The notes under the pieces were generated by a model, which was not told where the DNA came from, made no database searches, and saw only the letters and a program-made list of their open reading frames with translations. A DNA stretch of 64,000 bases from positions 36,260-100,259 of the forward strand of contig JAHWKK010000013.1 of assembly GCA_019347945.1 (NCBI GenBank), read 5' to 3'. Source of the stretch: Acidobacteriota bacterium (GTDB lineage Bacteria; Acidobacteriota; Thermoanaerobaculia; Gp7-AA8; JAHWKK01). This document shows positions 17,798 to 26,975 of this stretch, piece after piece. The translations under genes were made by a program, and so were the position numbers. Position 1 is the first letter of the stretch. Each line of letters starts with the position of its first letter.

Positions 17798-18064
17798 TTG
17801 ACTACGCTGAAGGAAAAGTCGGAAATCATCAATGAGTTCCGCACGCACGAGAGCGACACGGGTTCACCCGAGGTCCAGATCGCTCTGCTGTCGAATCGTA
17901 TCGGTTACCTGACCGAGCATTTCAAGACCCACGCGAAAGACCATCACAGCCGTCGTGGCCTTCTCAAGATGGTCGGCCAGCGGCGACGCCTGCTGGATTA
18001 CCTCAAGAAAAGAGACCTCGAGCGCTATCGCGCCGTCATCGAGCGTCTCGGAATCAGAAAGTAA
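17798..18064 (+). CDS. rpsO: 30S ribosomal protein S15
   Basis: Primary 16S rRNA-binding protein of the 30S platform. The 88-residue product is almost the standard length, and its core '[19 protein letters not shown]' and '[20 protein letters not shown]' are hallmark S15. The TTG at 17798 is preferred over the TTG at 17792: the AGGAG site ends at 17790, giving 7 bases of spacing to the former and only one to the latter. It is followed by a structured leader and pnp, the classic rpsO-pnp arrangement. Confidence 0.96.
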   Translation: MTTLKEKSEIINEFRTHESDTGSPEVQIALLSNRIGYLTEHFKTHAKDHHSRRGLLKMVGQRRRLLDYLKKRDLERYRAVIERLGIRK

Positions 18065-18105
18065 ATAGACCCGGTTGCATGAGCTCCCCGGAGCCATGAA
18101 CACGC

Positions 18106-18144
18106 CACGACCCGCGCGGGACTCGTCCCGCCGGGAGTCTCGTG
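18106..18144 (+). promoter_or_regulatory. Large hairpin in the rpsO-pnp intergenic leader
   Basis: CACGA-CCCG on the left pairs with CGGG-(AGTC)-TCGTG on the right, enclosing GCGGGA/TCCCGC with a CTCG loop. That is about 15 bp with small bulges. No T-run follows, so it is not an intrinsic terminator. In Escherichia coli an RNase III-cut stem in the same place lets PNPase repress its own mRNA; a like role here is inference. Confidence 0.6.
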
Positions 18145-18201
18145 TATTCGTGCACGCCTGACCGGGCCAACACGCGGAAAGAAAGAGAAAGCGGAAAAAA
18201 T

Positions 18202-20556
18202 ATGGATAGAGATGTTGTGAGGAAAGAAGTCACGCTCGGTGCAGCAACGATGTCATTCGAAACGGGGAAGCTCGCGAAGCTGGCGAGCGGTGCGGTCAGG
18301 GTTCAGCTGGGAGACACCGTGGTTCTCGCGACGGCCAGCTTCAGGGATCAACCCGGTCCCGGCGACTTCATGCCGCTGACCGTCGACTACAAGGAGTACA
18401 CCTACGCCGGCGGACGGATCCCCGGCGGATTTTTCAAGCGTGAAGGCCGGCCAACCGAGAAGGAGATTCTCACCGACAGGCTGATCGACCGTCCCCTTCG
18501 TCCGTCGTTCGCACCGGGATACCGGCAGGAGACCCAGATCATTGCCATGGTTCTCTCGGCTGACGGCGAGAACGATCCCGATATCCTGGCGATCAACGGC
18601 GCCTCGGCCGCCCTCATCGTTTCGGAAGTCCCGTTCCCGAATCCGATTGGCGCAGTCCGCATTGGAATCGTCGATGGAGAGATCGTCGTCAATCCCACCA
18701 ATGAACAGCGTGATGTCTCGGATCTCGATCTGGTCGTCGCCGGCACCGAGCACGCCATCGTGATGGTCGAGGCAGGCGCACGGGAAGTCTCGGAATCCAC
18801 CGTTCTGGACGCGCTCGACGCAGCTCACCGGGAGATCCGGAAGATCGTCGAGATTCAGAAGCAGCTCCGGGCCGAGGCTGGCAAAGAGACGATCGAGGTC
18901 GCGGCGAAACCGAGATACGACGAGTCGGTGTACGACGATTTGAAGAAACGCGTCGGATCGGAGGTTCGGGAAGCCCTTCTGACCGAGGGGAAGTCGCAGC
19001 GTCGTTCGGCGATGAACGCGCTGCGTGAACGCGTTGTCGAGGGTCTTGATCCCGAGACTCAGGCAGAGGAGCTGCGAGCTCGTGAGGCCGCGCTGAACGA
19101 TCTGAAGACCGAGATCACACGGAACCTCATCCTCGATGAACAGAAACGACTCGACGGGCGAAAGCCGGATGAGATCCGGAAGATCTCAATCGAGACTGCA
19201 ACCCTTCCCAGAACCCATGGCTCGGCAATCTTCACGCGCGGCGAGACCCAGGCTCTGGTCACGATCACCCTCGGTACTCCCCAGGAGGCGCAGAGGGTCG
19301 AGGATTTCGAAGGGGAAACTTTCCAGAGGTTCATGCTGCATTACAACTTCCCGCCCTTCTCGGTCGGGGAGGCGCGGTTCATGCGGGGACCCGGGCGACG
19401 GGAGATCGGTCACGGAAGTCTTGCCAGGCGAGCGCTCGAGCCGGTTCTTCCGGCCGAGGATGATTTTCCCTACACCATCCGTTGCGTATCCGACATCCTC
19501 GAGAGCAACGGTTCTTCGTCGATGGCTTCCGTCTGCGGGGGCTCGCTGGCGCTGATGGACGCGGGCGTTCCGATCCGGAAGGCGGTTGCCGGCGTTGCGA
19601 TGGGCCTGATTACGGGCGAGGGAAAGACGGTCGTCCTGACCGACATCGCCGGCGCCGAAGACCACGAAGGGGACATGGACTTCAAGGTCGCGGGTACTCG
19701 CGAAGGCATCACTGCACTGCAGATGGACATCAAGGTCACCGGAATCGAGCGGGAGGTACTGGCCAGAGCGCTCGAGCAGGCTCGCGATGGCCGGATGTTC
19801 ATTCTGGACAAGATGGCCGAAGTGATCGATCAGCCCCGCACGGAGCTCTCCGAGTTCGCGCCACGGCTCTACACGATCCAGGTTCCCAAAGACAAGATTC
19901 GGGACATCATCGGGTCGGGTGGAAAGACGATTCGCTCGATCGTCGAGCAGACCGGGACCAAGATCGAAGTCGACGACGACGGAAGCGTCATCATTGCCGC
20001 GGTCGATGCCGAGTCTGCTCAAAAGGCGATCGACATCATCCGGGGGCTCACGGCCGACGCTGAGATCGGCAGAAACTACAGCGGCGAAGTGAAGCGAATC
20101 GAGCCGTACGGAGCATTCATCGAAGTGTTGCCCGGAAAGGACGGATTGCTGCACGTTTCCGAGATCTCCCACTCTCGCGTGGACAGTGTCGAGAGTCTCT
20201 ACGCGCTCGGTGACATCGTCGAGGTACAGGTGGTTGCGATCGAAGAGGGAACGGGCAAGATCCGGCTTTCGAGAAAACCGCTTCTTCCGCCGCCGACGCC
20301 GGAGGAGAAAGCGGCCGCCGATGCCGATCGCGCCTCGAGGGAGAGGTCTCGTGGTGATCGCGGCCCAAGGGGTCGTGGTGGCGATCGGGATCGTGGTGGG
20401 CGCGGTGGAGGCGATCGCGGACGGGGAGATCGCGATCGCGGACGTGGAGATCGTGACCGTGGTCGCGGCCGCGGACGTGGAGATCGTGATCGTGGCGGTT
20501 CCGGCGGCCCTCCGCGTGGAGATCATAAAGGCGGCAGCGACGATTCGAGCAACTGA
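18202..20556 (+). CDS. pnp: Polyribonucleotide nucleotidyltransferase with Arg/Gly/Asp-rich C-terminal tail
   Basis: Phosphorolytic 3'-5' exoribonuclease and degradosome component. The 784-residue product has two RNase PH domains (about 10-230 and 320-550, 'FETGKLAKLASGAV', 'HYNFPPFSVGE'), a helical linker, a KH domain ('IRDIIGSGGKTIRSIVEQTG', about 565-620) and an S1 domain (about 630-700, 'RIEPYGAFIEVLPGKDGLLH'). The last ~75 residues are a repeat of Arg, Gly and Asp (RGD/RDRG units), absent from most PNPases. The ATG at 18202 was selected by homology of 'MDRDVVRKEVTLG'. A strong terminator follows at 20581. Confidence 0.97.
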   Translation: MDRDVVRKEVTLGAATMSFETGKLAKLASGAVRVQLGDTVVLATASFRDQPGPGDFMPLTVDYKEYTYAGGRIPGGFFKREGRPTEKEILTDRLIDRPLRPSFAPGYRQETQIIAMVLSADGENDPDILAINGASAALIVSEVPFPNPIGAVRIGIVDGEIVVNPTNEQRDVSDLDLVVAGTEHAIVMVEAGAREVSESTVLDALDAAHREIRKIVEIQKQLRAEAGKETIEVAAKPRYDESVYDDLKKRVGSEVREALLTEGKSQRRSAMNALRERVVEGLDPETQAEELRAREAALNDLKTEITRNLILDEQKRLDGRKPDEIRKISIETATLPRTHGSAIFTRGETQALVTITLGTPQEAQRVEDFEGETFQRFMLHYNFPPFSVGEARFMRGPGRREIGHGSLARRALEPVLPAEDDFPYTIRCVSDILESNGSSSMASVCGGSLALMDAGVPIRKAVAGVAMGLITGEGKTVVLTDIAGAEDHEGDMDFKVAGTREGITALQMDIKVTGIEREVLARALEQARDGRMFILDKMAEVIDQPRTELSEFAPRLYTIQVPKDKIRDIIGSGGKTIRSIVEQTGTKIEVDDDGSVIIAAVDAESAQKAIDIIRGLTADAEIGRNYSGEVKRIEPYGAFIEVLPGKDGLLHVSEISHSRVDSVESLYALGDIVEVQVVAIEEGTGKIRLSRKPLLPPPTPEEKAAADADRASRERSRGDRGPRGRGGDRDRGGRGGGDRGRGDRDRGRGDRDRGRGRGRGDRDRGGSGGPPRGDHKGGSDDSSN

Positions 20557-20580
20557 CTCTCCTCGTTGGAAGAAATCGGA

Positions 20581-20610
20581 AAGACGCTCCGAACGGAGCG
20601 TCTTTTTTTT
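20581..20610 (+). terminator. Rho-independent terminator after pnp
   Basis: GACGCTCCG and CGGAGCGTC form a 9-bp stem with flanking A/T pairs, followed by eight T. It ends the long rimP-to-pnp gene series. Confidence 0.92.
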
Positions 20611-20651
20611 GAACCGCCGATTCTTCGTTCTCTCGGCTAAAATGACCGAGG

Positions 20652-22691
20652 GTGGGGACGCAGGGCCTACAGCTTTCGGTTCTTGTGAGTTACGCGGCGA
20701 TTCAGGCCCTTGCGCCGATCGGTGTTTCCCTTCTCCTCTTTCACTTCTATCGCCGGCACGGGAAGCGATACATGCTTCAGTGGTCGAGAGCGTGGCTTGC
20801 ATTCGCCGTCATCAGCCTCGGTGCCTGGTTTTCCTTCGTATATCTCTCCGGTGTTTCGCTGCTGAGCCCTCTCAAGTGGATCACCACCTTCGTGGCGTCA
20901 CAGGCCGGGTTTGCGGCGGCGGTGTTCTTCTTTTTAGGATCGTGGGAGCTCTCGCAGGGGCGGCCGATCAGGCTGCTGGCTTCCAGGCGGATTTTTCAGG
21001 TCGCCGGGATCCTGAGCCTCGGTCTGCTCGTCTGGCTCACGACGCTGGTTCCTGCTCAGGCCTTGATTCACTTTGCGTTCACATCGAGTCATTCGGTCAT
21101 TTTGGCAGCCGTCTTCATTGGATGCGGCCTGTTGTTCGCGCGCCCTCGTGAAGGCGCAGTTTCGAGCTGCGTTCTCCTCGTCGTCATGTTCGGTTTGATG
21201 GGAGCGGCGGAGCTCGTCGGCTTTCTGAGGGACATTTCGCGGCTGAACGAAAACCCGGTCGCCATCTACGCTGCCTCGAACACGTCGGTGATCATGACTG
21301 CGTTTTTCCAGGCGATGCTCGGGCTCGCGATGATCACCTCGCTGCTCGATGACGAACGACAGGCGGCGGTGGAAGCCGCGTCGCAGGTCGAGCATATGGC
21401 CTATCACGATGAACTGACTGGTCTTCCGAACCGGGCGTTGTTTTTCGATCGTTTGATCATGGCGACCCAGCATTCGGGCCGGCGTGGCGGGCGGCTTGCC
21501 GTTTTCTTTCTCGATCTGGACCGGTTCAAGAACATCAATGATTCGCTGGGCCACTCGGTCGGAGATGCCCTTTTGAGGGTCACGGCAGAGAGGCTGCGGA
21601 ATGTGGTCCGGTCCGAGGATACGGTGGCCAGGTTCGGGGGCGACGAGTTCATCGTGATCATCCAGGGGATTCAGGCACCGGACGACGCGGTCAAGGTCGC
21701 CCACAAGGTCCTCGAGGCGATGCGACGCCCCTTCGTCGCGTTTGGGCGTGAGTTGGTCGTCTCGTGCAGCATCGGAATCGCGCTGTTTCCCGAGGACGGA
21801 ACGGGCGCCGAAGAGCTGGTCAGGAACGCCGATTCGGCGATGTACCGTGCAAAGGAAGACGGCCGGGACCGTTACCGCCTGTACACCCATTCGATGAACG
21901 CCGACGCGGTCAGCCGGCTCGAACTGGAGATGGATCTGCGGTCGGCTCTCGATCAGAGCGCTCTGACGGTCCACTACCAGCCTCAGTATGATCTCGAAGA
22001 CGGGAGTCTGCGCGGCTTCGAGGCTCTGGTAAGATGGGATCATCCTAGGCACGGGATGCTGCCTCCCACCACATTCGTGCCGATGGCGGAGAGAACCGGG
22101 CTGATGAGCAGGCTGGGTAACTTCGTTCTTAACCAGGCATGCGCGCAGGGAGCGCGCTGGGAAAATGAAAGTGGGGCGAGCCTCAGTATCGCTGTGAATC
22201 TCTCTCCCCCGGAACTGCTTCAGCCCGGACTGGTGTCGACCGTCAAGGCGGCGCTGAGGACCACTGGCCTGCCGGCGAATCTTCTAGTGATCGAGATCAC
22301 CGAGGCGGTCGCCTTCCGGAACGAAGAGGTCACCGTCAGTATCCTCCGGTCGCTCAAGGCGCTCGGCGTCAGCATCGCGATCGACGACTTCGGAAGCGGC
22401 TACTCGTCTTTGACGTATTTGAGGAATCTTCCGATCGATATCGTCAAACTGGATCAACTGTTCATCGGCGATATCGAGTCCGGACCCGACGCAACGATCA
22501 CGGCGTCGATGATCCAGATGGCGCACGGGATGAAACTGAACGTTGTTGCGGAAGGAGTCGAACGGCCGGCTCAACTCGCGTTTTTGCGTCAGCAGAAGTG
22601 CGACATCGCTCAGGGTTTTCTTCTGAATCATCCGCTGCCTCCGGGGGAGATCGACATTCAGCAGTTGCTCCGCGGATTCGATTCCGACTGA
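20652..22691 (+). CDS. Membrane GGDEF-EAL cyclic-di-GMP protein
   Basis: Bifunctional-type c-di-GMP signalling protein, 679 residues. The N-terminal ~215 residues hold about seven hydrophobic helices forming a membrane sensor. A GGDEF domain (about 250-415) has intact RFGGDEF and an RxxD product-inhibition site (RSED) five residues upstream. An EAL domain (about 430-675) has GFEALVRW, EITEAVAF, IDDFGSGYSS and AEGVE, the metal and catalytic residues expected of an active phosphodiesterase. Both halves look active, so net output cannot be predicted. The start is GTG at 20652. It is convergent with the SLC13 transporter gene. Confidence 0.94.
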   Translation: MGTQGLQLSVLVSYAAIQALAPIGVSLLLFHFYRRHGKRYMLQWSRAWLAFAVISLGAWFSFVYLSGVSLLSPLKWITTFVASQAGFAAAVFFFLGSWELSQGRPIRLLASRRIFQVAGILSLGLLVWLTTLVPAQALIHFAFTSSHSVILAAVFIGCGLLFARPREGAVSSCVLLVVMFGLMGAAELVGFLRDISRLNENPVAIYAASNTSVIMTAFFQAMLGLAMITSLLDDERQAAVEAASQVEHMAYHDELTGLPNRALFFDRLIMATQHSGRRGGRLAVFFLDLDRFKNINDSLGHSVGDALLRVTAERLRNVVRSEDTVARFGGDEFIVIIQGIQAPDDAVKVAHKVLEAMRRPFVAFGRELVVSCSIGIALFPEDGTGAEELVRNADSAMYRAKEDGRDRYRLYTHSMNADAVSRLELEMDLRSALDQSALTVHYQPQYDLEDGSLRGFEALVRWDHPRHGMLPPTTFVPMAERTGLMSRLGNFVLNQACAQGARWENESGASLSIAVNLSPPELLQPGLVSTVKAALRTTGLPANLLVIEITEAVAFRNEEVTVSILRSLKALGVSIAIDDFGSGYSSLTYLRNLPIDIVKLDQLFIGDIESGPDATITASMIQMAHGMKLNVVAEGVERPAQLAFLRQQKCDIAQGFLLNHPLPPGEIDIQQLLRGFDSD

Positions 22692-22705
22692 GCCCTTCGC
22701 TTCGG

Positions 22706-25048
22706 TCAGAGGAGCGGCCAGAAGAGCGGGAGAACGAACATCAGTACCAGAAGGGTGATGATCGTCAGAGGAATCCCGACCTTCAGGAAGTCTTTCATGT
22801 GGTAGCCACCCGGTCCCATGATCAGCAGGTTGATCGGTTGATTCGTGGGCGTCATCCAGACGGACGCAGCAGCAATCGAGAGCGCGAGCATTGCGGCATG
22901 GGGCTCGATGCCCATCTCCATCGATGAATTGATCGCCACGGGGGCCAGCAGGACCACCGTCGCCGGTGGCGGGACCACCTGGGTCATTGCCACGGCAAGA
23001 AGAAAGAGAAAGAGGATCAGTGAGCGGGTTCCGAACTGCTCGGTCGACGCTGTGAGAATCTCCGAGAACGTGAGAGCCGCGCCGGTTTGCTCGAGCGCGA
23101 TTCCGAGCGGCAGCATTCCGGCAATCAGGAACACTGATTTCCAGTCGATGAACCGGTAGGCCTCTTCCATCCTCAGGCATCCGGTGATCACCATGAGCGC
23201 CGCGCCGCCGACGGCCGCAATGGAAACATGAACCATCCCCGCAATGACGGGAACGATCGTGAGAACCATCAGAGCTGCTGCGGTGAAAGTCTTTTCTGAG
23301 CGAGGAGGCTCCTGAACGGCCTTGGTCAGTGCGAGAAAATCGGATTCGGAACCGAGGACCATCAGATTCTTCCGGGGCCCATAGACGAGCAGGGCGTCGC
23401 CCGTCTGAAGGGGAACCGCGCTGAGCCGCGACCGGATGACCTTGTCCCCGCGGAGAATCGCCAGGACCGTCAGGTGGTACTTGTCCCGGAAATGGATGTC
23501 TCGCAGCGTCTTGCCCACCAGCGAGCTGTGCGGAGAGAGAATGAACTCCTGCAGCCCCACGTGCGGCGACTGCAGCGTACTGATCTCCGGGGCTCCCTCG
23601 GTCGTCAGCTCGAGATCCCGCAGCGCGTCGAGCAGGTCAAGCTCCGACCTGCGACCCTCGACGATCAACCGGTCACCAACTTCGATCTTTTCGGATGAGG
23701 AAGGGAGAACGACTCTCTCACCCCCTCTTTCAATGGAAAGCACATTCAGACCGAACGCGGCGCCGAGCCGGCTTTCGGCCAGCGATTTGCCCTGGAGAGT
23801 CGACTCTCCGGAGACGGTGATGACGAACAGGCTGTCGTCGAGAGCATAGCGGCGAGTCAGCTCGGAGCGGTCGATCTGTTCGAAGCTGTCGAGCATGTCG
23901 TGCTCGGCAAGAGCCGCGATCTTTTCGGGCGCTCCCTGAAGAAGTACGCGGTCCCCCGCTTCGAGCGCAAGCCATTGAATGTTGGAACGCCACCGCTCCT
24001 TTCCGCGATAGACGGCGACGATGTTCACTCCCCAGCGGCCGCGGAGGTCGGCGTCCGCGACGCTCAGCCCGATCAGCTCGCTGTCGTCCGATACGGTCAT
24101 CTCGGTGAGCTGGATCGCATTGGACGCGATCGCCTCGGCGTCGATCGACGTTTCGAAAGCGCGGGCGACCGACCAACCTCTCAGATCCTGCAGTGAGTCC
24201 ATCCGTCCCGACACGACGAGCTTGTCTCCTCCTCGCAGAACGTAGTCCGCTTCCGGAGCGAGCCGTGTATGGCCCGAGCGGAGGACGGCGAGAAGATTCA
24301 TCCCGAGAAGCGTTCCGATACGGCTTTCGGCGACCGTTTTCCCTGAGAGCAGTGATTGCCACGGTAATGTGGTCACGAAGATCCGCTCATCGAGCTCGAA
24401 ATCGGAATAGTCGGCTTCCCGCGGCCTGCTGCCGTCTCCCTTCGGCAGCAGACGGCGGCCGAACACGAGCATGTAGATCGTTCCGCAGATGAGCAGAACG
24501 AGACCGACCGAGAAGAAATCGAACATCCGGAACGGCTCGAGCCCGCGGTTCCGGAGCGCATCCGATGCGAGCAGGTTCGGAGCCGTTCCGACCAGCGTCA
24601 TCGTACCGCCGAGAAGAGTGGCCGAGGTGAGAGGAATAAGCAGACGGGCAGGAGGACGAGAGGTTTCACGCGCCAGGTCCATGACGACCGGCAGGAACAG
24701 TGCGATGACCGCCACGTTGTTCATGAAAGCCGAAACGGTCGCGGCGGTGATCATGATGGTCGCGATCAGGCGCATCTCGCTGCGCCCAGAGAATCGGATC
24801 AGATGCCGCGCGATGATTCCGGCGACGCCCGTCCGGTAGAGCCCTCCACTCAAAATGAACATCGCCCAGATGGTCACGGTGGCGGGGTTGCCGAATCCGG
24901 AAAGCGCCTGAACCGGCGTCAGAATGCCGAACGCCGCCAGGCTCACGATGACGACGAGCGCGACGACGTCCATGCGAACTCGATTCGACATCGACAGGGC
25001 GAAAGCGACGGCGAGGATCGCCATCACGGTGAGCTCGGGAGCGGTCAT
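22706..25048 (-). CDS. SLC13/DASS-family anion permease with four RCK_C domains
   Basis: Inner-membrane transporter of the divalent anion:sodium symporter superfamily, 780 residues. The N-terminal membrane part (about 1-185) has 'SAFMNNVAVIALFLPVV' and 'GGTMTLVGTAPNLLAS', the SNT/NNV-type signatures. About 390 central residues form four consecutive RCK_C (TrkA-C) domains, each with the 'L.G.tv.e......g..vvai.R' pattern. The membrane half resumes at about 570 with 'GMLPLGIALEQTGAA' and 'VWMTPTNQPINLL'. The likely substrate is sulfate or a dicarboxylate; the RCK_C domains suggest ligand gating. Many homologues carry two RCK_C copies. Confidence 0.9.
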   Translation of the reverse strand: MTAPELTVMAILAVAFALSMSNRVRMDVVALVVIVSLAAFGILTPVQALSGFGNPATVTIWAMFILSGGLYRTGVAGIIARHLIRFSGRSEMRLIATIMITAATVSAFMNNVAVIALFLPVVMDLARETSRPPARLLIPLTSATLLGGTMTLVGTAPNLLASDALRNRGLEPFRMFDFFSVGLVLLICGTIYMLVFGRRLLPKGDGSRPREADYSDFELDERIFVTTLPWQSLLSGKTVAESRIGTLLGMNLLAVLRSGHTRLAPEADYVLRGGDKLVVSGRMDSLQDLRGWSVARAFETSIDAEAIASNAIQLTEMTVSDDSELIGLSVADADLRGRWGVNIVAVYRGKERWRSNIQWLALEAGDRVLLQGAPEKIAALAEHDMLDSFEQIDRSELTRRYALDDSLFVITVSGESTLQGKSLAESRLGAAFGLNVLSIERGGERVVLPSSSEKIEVGDRLIVEGRRSELDLLDALRDLELTTEGAPEISTLQSPHVGLQEFILSPHSSLVGKTLRDIHFRDKYHLTVLAILRGDKVIRSRLSAVPLQTGDALLVYGPRKNLMVLGSESDFLALTKAVQEPPRSEKTFTAAALMVLTIVPVIAGMVHVSIAAVGGAALMVITGCLRMEEAYRFIDWKSVFLIAGMLPLGIALEQTGAALTFSEILTASTEQFGTRSLILFLFLLAVAMTQVVPPPATVVLLAPVAINSSMEMGIEPHAAMLALSIAAASVWMTPTNQPINLLIMGPGGYHMKDFLKVGIPLTIITLLVLMFVLPLFWPLL

Positions 25049-25069
25049 CTGGGCAGGGGTGTACGGGCG

Positions 25070-25369
25070 TTACGATCGGGAACGAATGGCGCGGATCAGC
25101 GCGCTCTTGTTCATTCGAGAACGGCCCCTGATCGACAGCTCGCGGGTGCGGTTCCGGAGCTCGGCGACCGTTCTCGTTTCCAACGGCGAATTCGGGTTCC
25201 CGGTTCCACTCGTCGTCACCTTCTCGGTGCGTCCTTCCTCACGCCGCTGTTTGTTGACGGTACGAGCCGCGATTTCCTTTGCTTTCTCCGGCTTTCTCCC
25301 TCGTTCCCGCTCGCTCTGCCGGATGTGCTCGTACTGTCTTTCATCTTTCGGGGTCCAGGCTTTCGGCAT
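25070..25369 (-). CDS. Small basic protein with a Rho-N/SAP-like C-terminal motif
   Basis: 99 residues, strongly basic and hydrophilic, with no signal peptide. The first half is rich in Lys, Arg and Glu ('WTPKDERQYEHIRQ', 'ARTVNKQRREEGRTE') and is probably helical. The C-terminal ~35 residues match the helix-extended-loop-helix pattern of Rho-N or SAP-like nucleic-acid-binding motifs ('VAELRNRTRELSIRGRSRMN' then 'KSALIRAIR'). It may bind DNA or RNA, which is inference. The ATG at 25369 is preferred over the GTG one codon earlier. It lies between the SLC13 transporter and a PilZ-like gene on the same strand. Confidence 0.75.
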   Translation of the reverse strand: MPKAWTPKDERQYEHIRQSERERGRKPEKAKEIAARTVNKQRREEGRTEKVTTSGTGNPNSPLETRTVAELRNRTRELSIRGRSRMNKSALIRAIRSRS

Positions 25370-25400
25370 CACTCGTTCCCGTTCGGGACAGGATCTACGT

Positions 25401-26069
25401 TCATGGATTGTACTTTCTCGTCGGAACGCCGAGGCGCTGGCTGACGCTGATCTCGGCGAGTTGGCGGATCATCTTCCTGCCGCCCTCATCGGAACGCTGG
25501 AACACGGCGCAGAGCATGTCGATCTCTTCATCCGACTCTCCCCGAGATATGGTGAAGCCAAGAACCGGCTGTTCCGCGTCCCTGGTCTCTACCTTGAGCC
25601 AGGTGTTGTCGGGCTGGAGGGTGCACCGCACATACCCCTGGCTCGCTGCTCCGGTCTGATAGGCGACGGCATTTACGGCGGGAACCCCCTGGGCATTGGA
25701 CATCTGTTCGTCGAGTGCACGTTCGACCTGCTGGCCGATCAGTTTCCGCATCGCCGTGAGCGAATCGTCTTCGATGTGCGACAACTCGATCTCGGAGGCG
25801 AAGAGCTCGCGGGCTTTTTCCCGGGCCTTCGTACTCCGGAGAACGCGCCCAGTCATCTGAACGACCTCACCGTTCCATTCGAAAACCACCGTTGCGGGAT
25901 TTGTCGTCAACTCCGATTCGTGAACGGCCGTCAAGTGGGTGAGGGAAACTCGTGTGATGTAGACGAGGGTCGATCCGACATGTCCGGGGATCGGGTGATG
26001 CAGATGAACACTGAGAAACTGTCTCTGATTCGTCGGCCCGGTCACGGCGGACATTCTACTGTCACGCAT
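25401..26069 (-). CDS. PilZ-like beta-barrel protein, function unknown
   Basis: 222 residues, cytoplasmic. The N-terminal ~110 residues look like a divergent PilZ fold: 'VYITRVSLTHLTAVHES' sits where PilZ has its D/NxSxxG turn, followed by 'ATVVFEWNGEVVQMTGRVLRS' strands and 'ASEIELSHIEDDSLTAMRKL'. The canonical RxxxR c-di-GMP motif is not evident, so binding is doubtful. The C-terminal ~100 residues match nothing I recognise. No good ribosome site precedes the first ATG at 26069, so the start (also possible at 26054) is uncertain. Nearby GGDEF/EAL genes make a c-di-GMP link plausible but unproven. Confidence 0.55.
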   Translation of the reverse strand: MRDSRMSAVTGPTNQRQFLSVHLHHPIPGHVGSTLVYITRVSLTHLTAVHESELTTNPATVVFEWNGEVVQMTGRVLRSTKAREKARELFASEIELSHIEDDSLTAMRKLIGQQVERALDEQMSNAQGVPAVNAVAYQTGAASQGYVRCTLQPDNTWLKVETRDAEQPVLGFTISRGESDEEIDMLCAVFQRSDEGGRKMIRQLAEISVSQRLGVPTRKYNP

Positions 26070-26157
26070 GCGTCAAAATCGAGCCGTCCCCTCTCGAAAA
26101 GAGTCGCCGAGGTTGTTCAAAAAGCGAAATGATTTCGAGGCGAGAGCCGTTGAGAGG

Positions 26158-26186
26158 TTCAAATTAATAACTGATTTTGGTATCCT
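26158..26186 (+). promoter_or_regulatory. Candidate sigma-70 promoter for the DUF5715/LysM gene
   Basis: TTCAAA (26158-26163) and TATCCT (26181-26186) are separated by exactly 17 bp in an unusually A/T-rich patch. Each box matches four of six consensus bases. Transcription would start about 20 bases before the ATG at 26211. Confidence 0.5.
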
Positions 26187-26210
26187 TTTTCAGGCAGGGG
26201 GGTCCGAGGA

Positions 26211-26975
26211 ATGCAGGTGGGTTTTTCAGAGACGTGGAATGGCGCCAGACTCTGGCTATTGATGCTTGTAGTGGTGATAGCAGTTTCGGTGCCGGTCGAG
26301 GCGGCTTCCCTCAAGGGGTCGCGGTCCTCGCTGAAAAAGCAGAACCAGGTCGCTCGGCAGCACAACTATTCCTATCTCCGGAACGACTCCCAGGTGCGGA
26401 CCTTCGTCAGGAGCGGTTACATCGTTCCGATTCGGGGCAACAGCGATTTCGAGCTCGTCGGCGTCAGCTCCCCCTATGCGCGCCCGGAGCTCGAGCTCTT
26501 CCTGAACAGACTCGCGTCGCAATATCGGGACCGATGCGGCGAGAAGCTGGTCGTGACCAGCCTCACGCGGCCGAAGAGCCGGCAGCCCCGAAACGCTTCT
26601 CCGCTGTCGGTGCATCCGACTGGTATGGCTCTCGACCTGCGGGTGCCTCGGTCATCGGCCTGCCGGAGGTGGCTCGAGGACACGTTGCTGTCGCTGGAGC
26701 GATCCGGCGTTCTGGACGCGACCCGTGAGCGAAGGCCGCCGCACTACCATGTCGCTGTCTATCCGCGGCAGTACGTCTCCTATGTTGCGAAGCTGACCGG
26801 TTCGAAGCCCGAAATCAGCCGGCCTGCGGCGACCCTGAAAAAGTACAAAGTTCAGAAGGGGGACAGCCTCTGGCTGATCGCGAGAAAGCACGGTACCTCG
26901 GTCGCCTCGATCAAGAAGGTCAACGATCTCGGATCGAACCTGATCAAGCCCGGCGATTCTCTCCGGATTCCCTGA
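26211..26975 (+). CDS. DUF5715-type peptidase-like protein with C-terminal LysM
   Basis: Exported cell-wall protein, 254 residues. A signal peptide or anchor covers about residues 10-32. The central domain carries 'SVHPTGMALDLR' (SxHxxGxAxD) and 'HYHVAVY' (HxH), the zinc-ligand pattern of the M15/hedgehog-like peptidase fold. The C-terminal 45 residues are a LysM peptidoglycan-binding domain ('YKVQKGDSLWLIARKHGTS'). A murein peptidase role is likely but inferred. The gene ends 32 bases inside the end of convergent hutF, so the two 3' ends overlap tail to tail. Confidence 0.85.
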   Translation: MQVGFSETWNGARLWLLMLVVVIAVSVPVEAASLKGSRSSLKKQNQVARQHNYSYLRNDSQVRTFVRSGYIVPIRGNSDFELVGVSSPYARPELELFLNRLASQYRDRCGEKLVVTSLTRPKSRQPRNASPLSVHPTGMALDLRVPRSSACRRWLEDTLLSLERSGVLDATRERRPPHYHVAVYPRQYVSYVAKLTGSKPEISRPAATLKKYKVQKGDSLWLIARKHGTSVASIKKVNDLGSNLIKPGDSLRIP

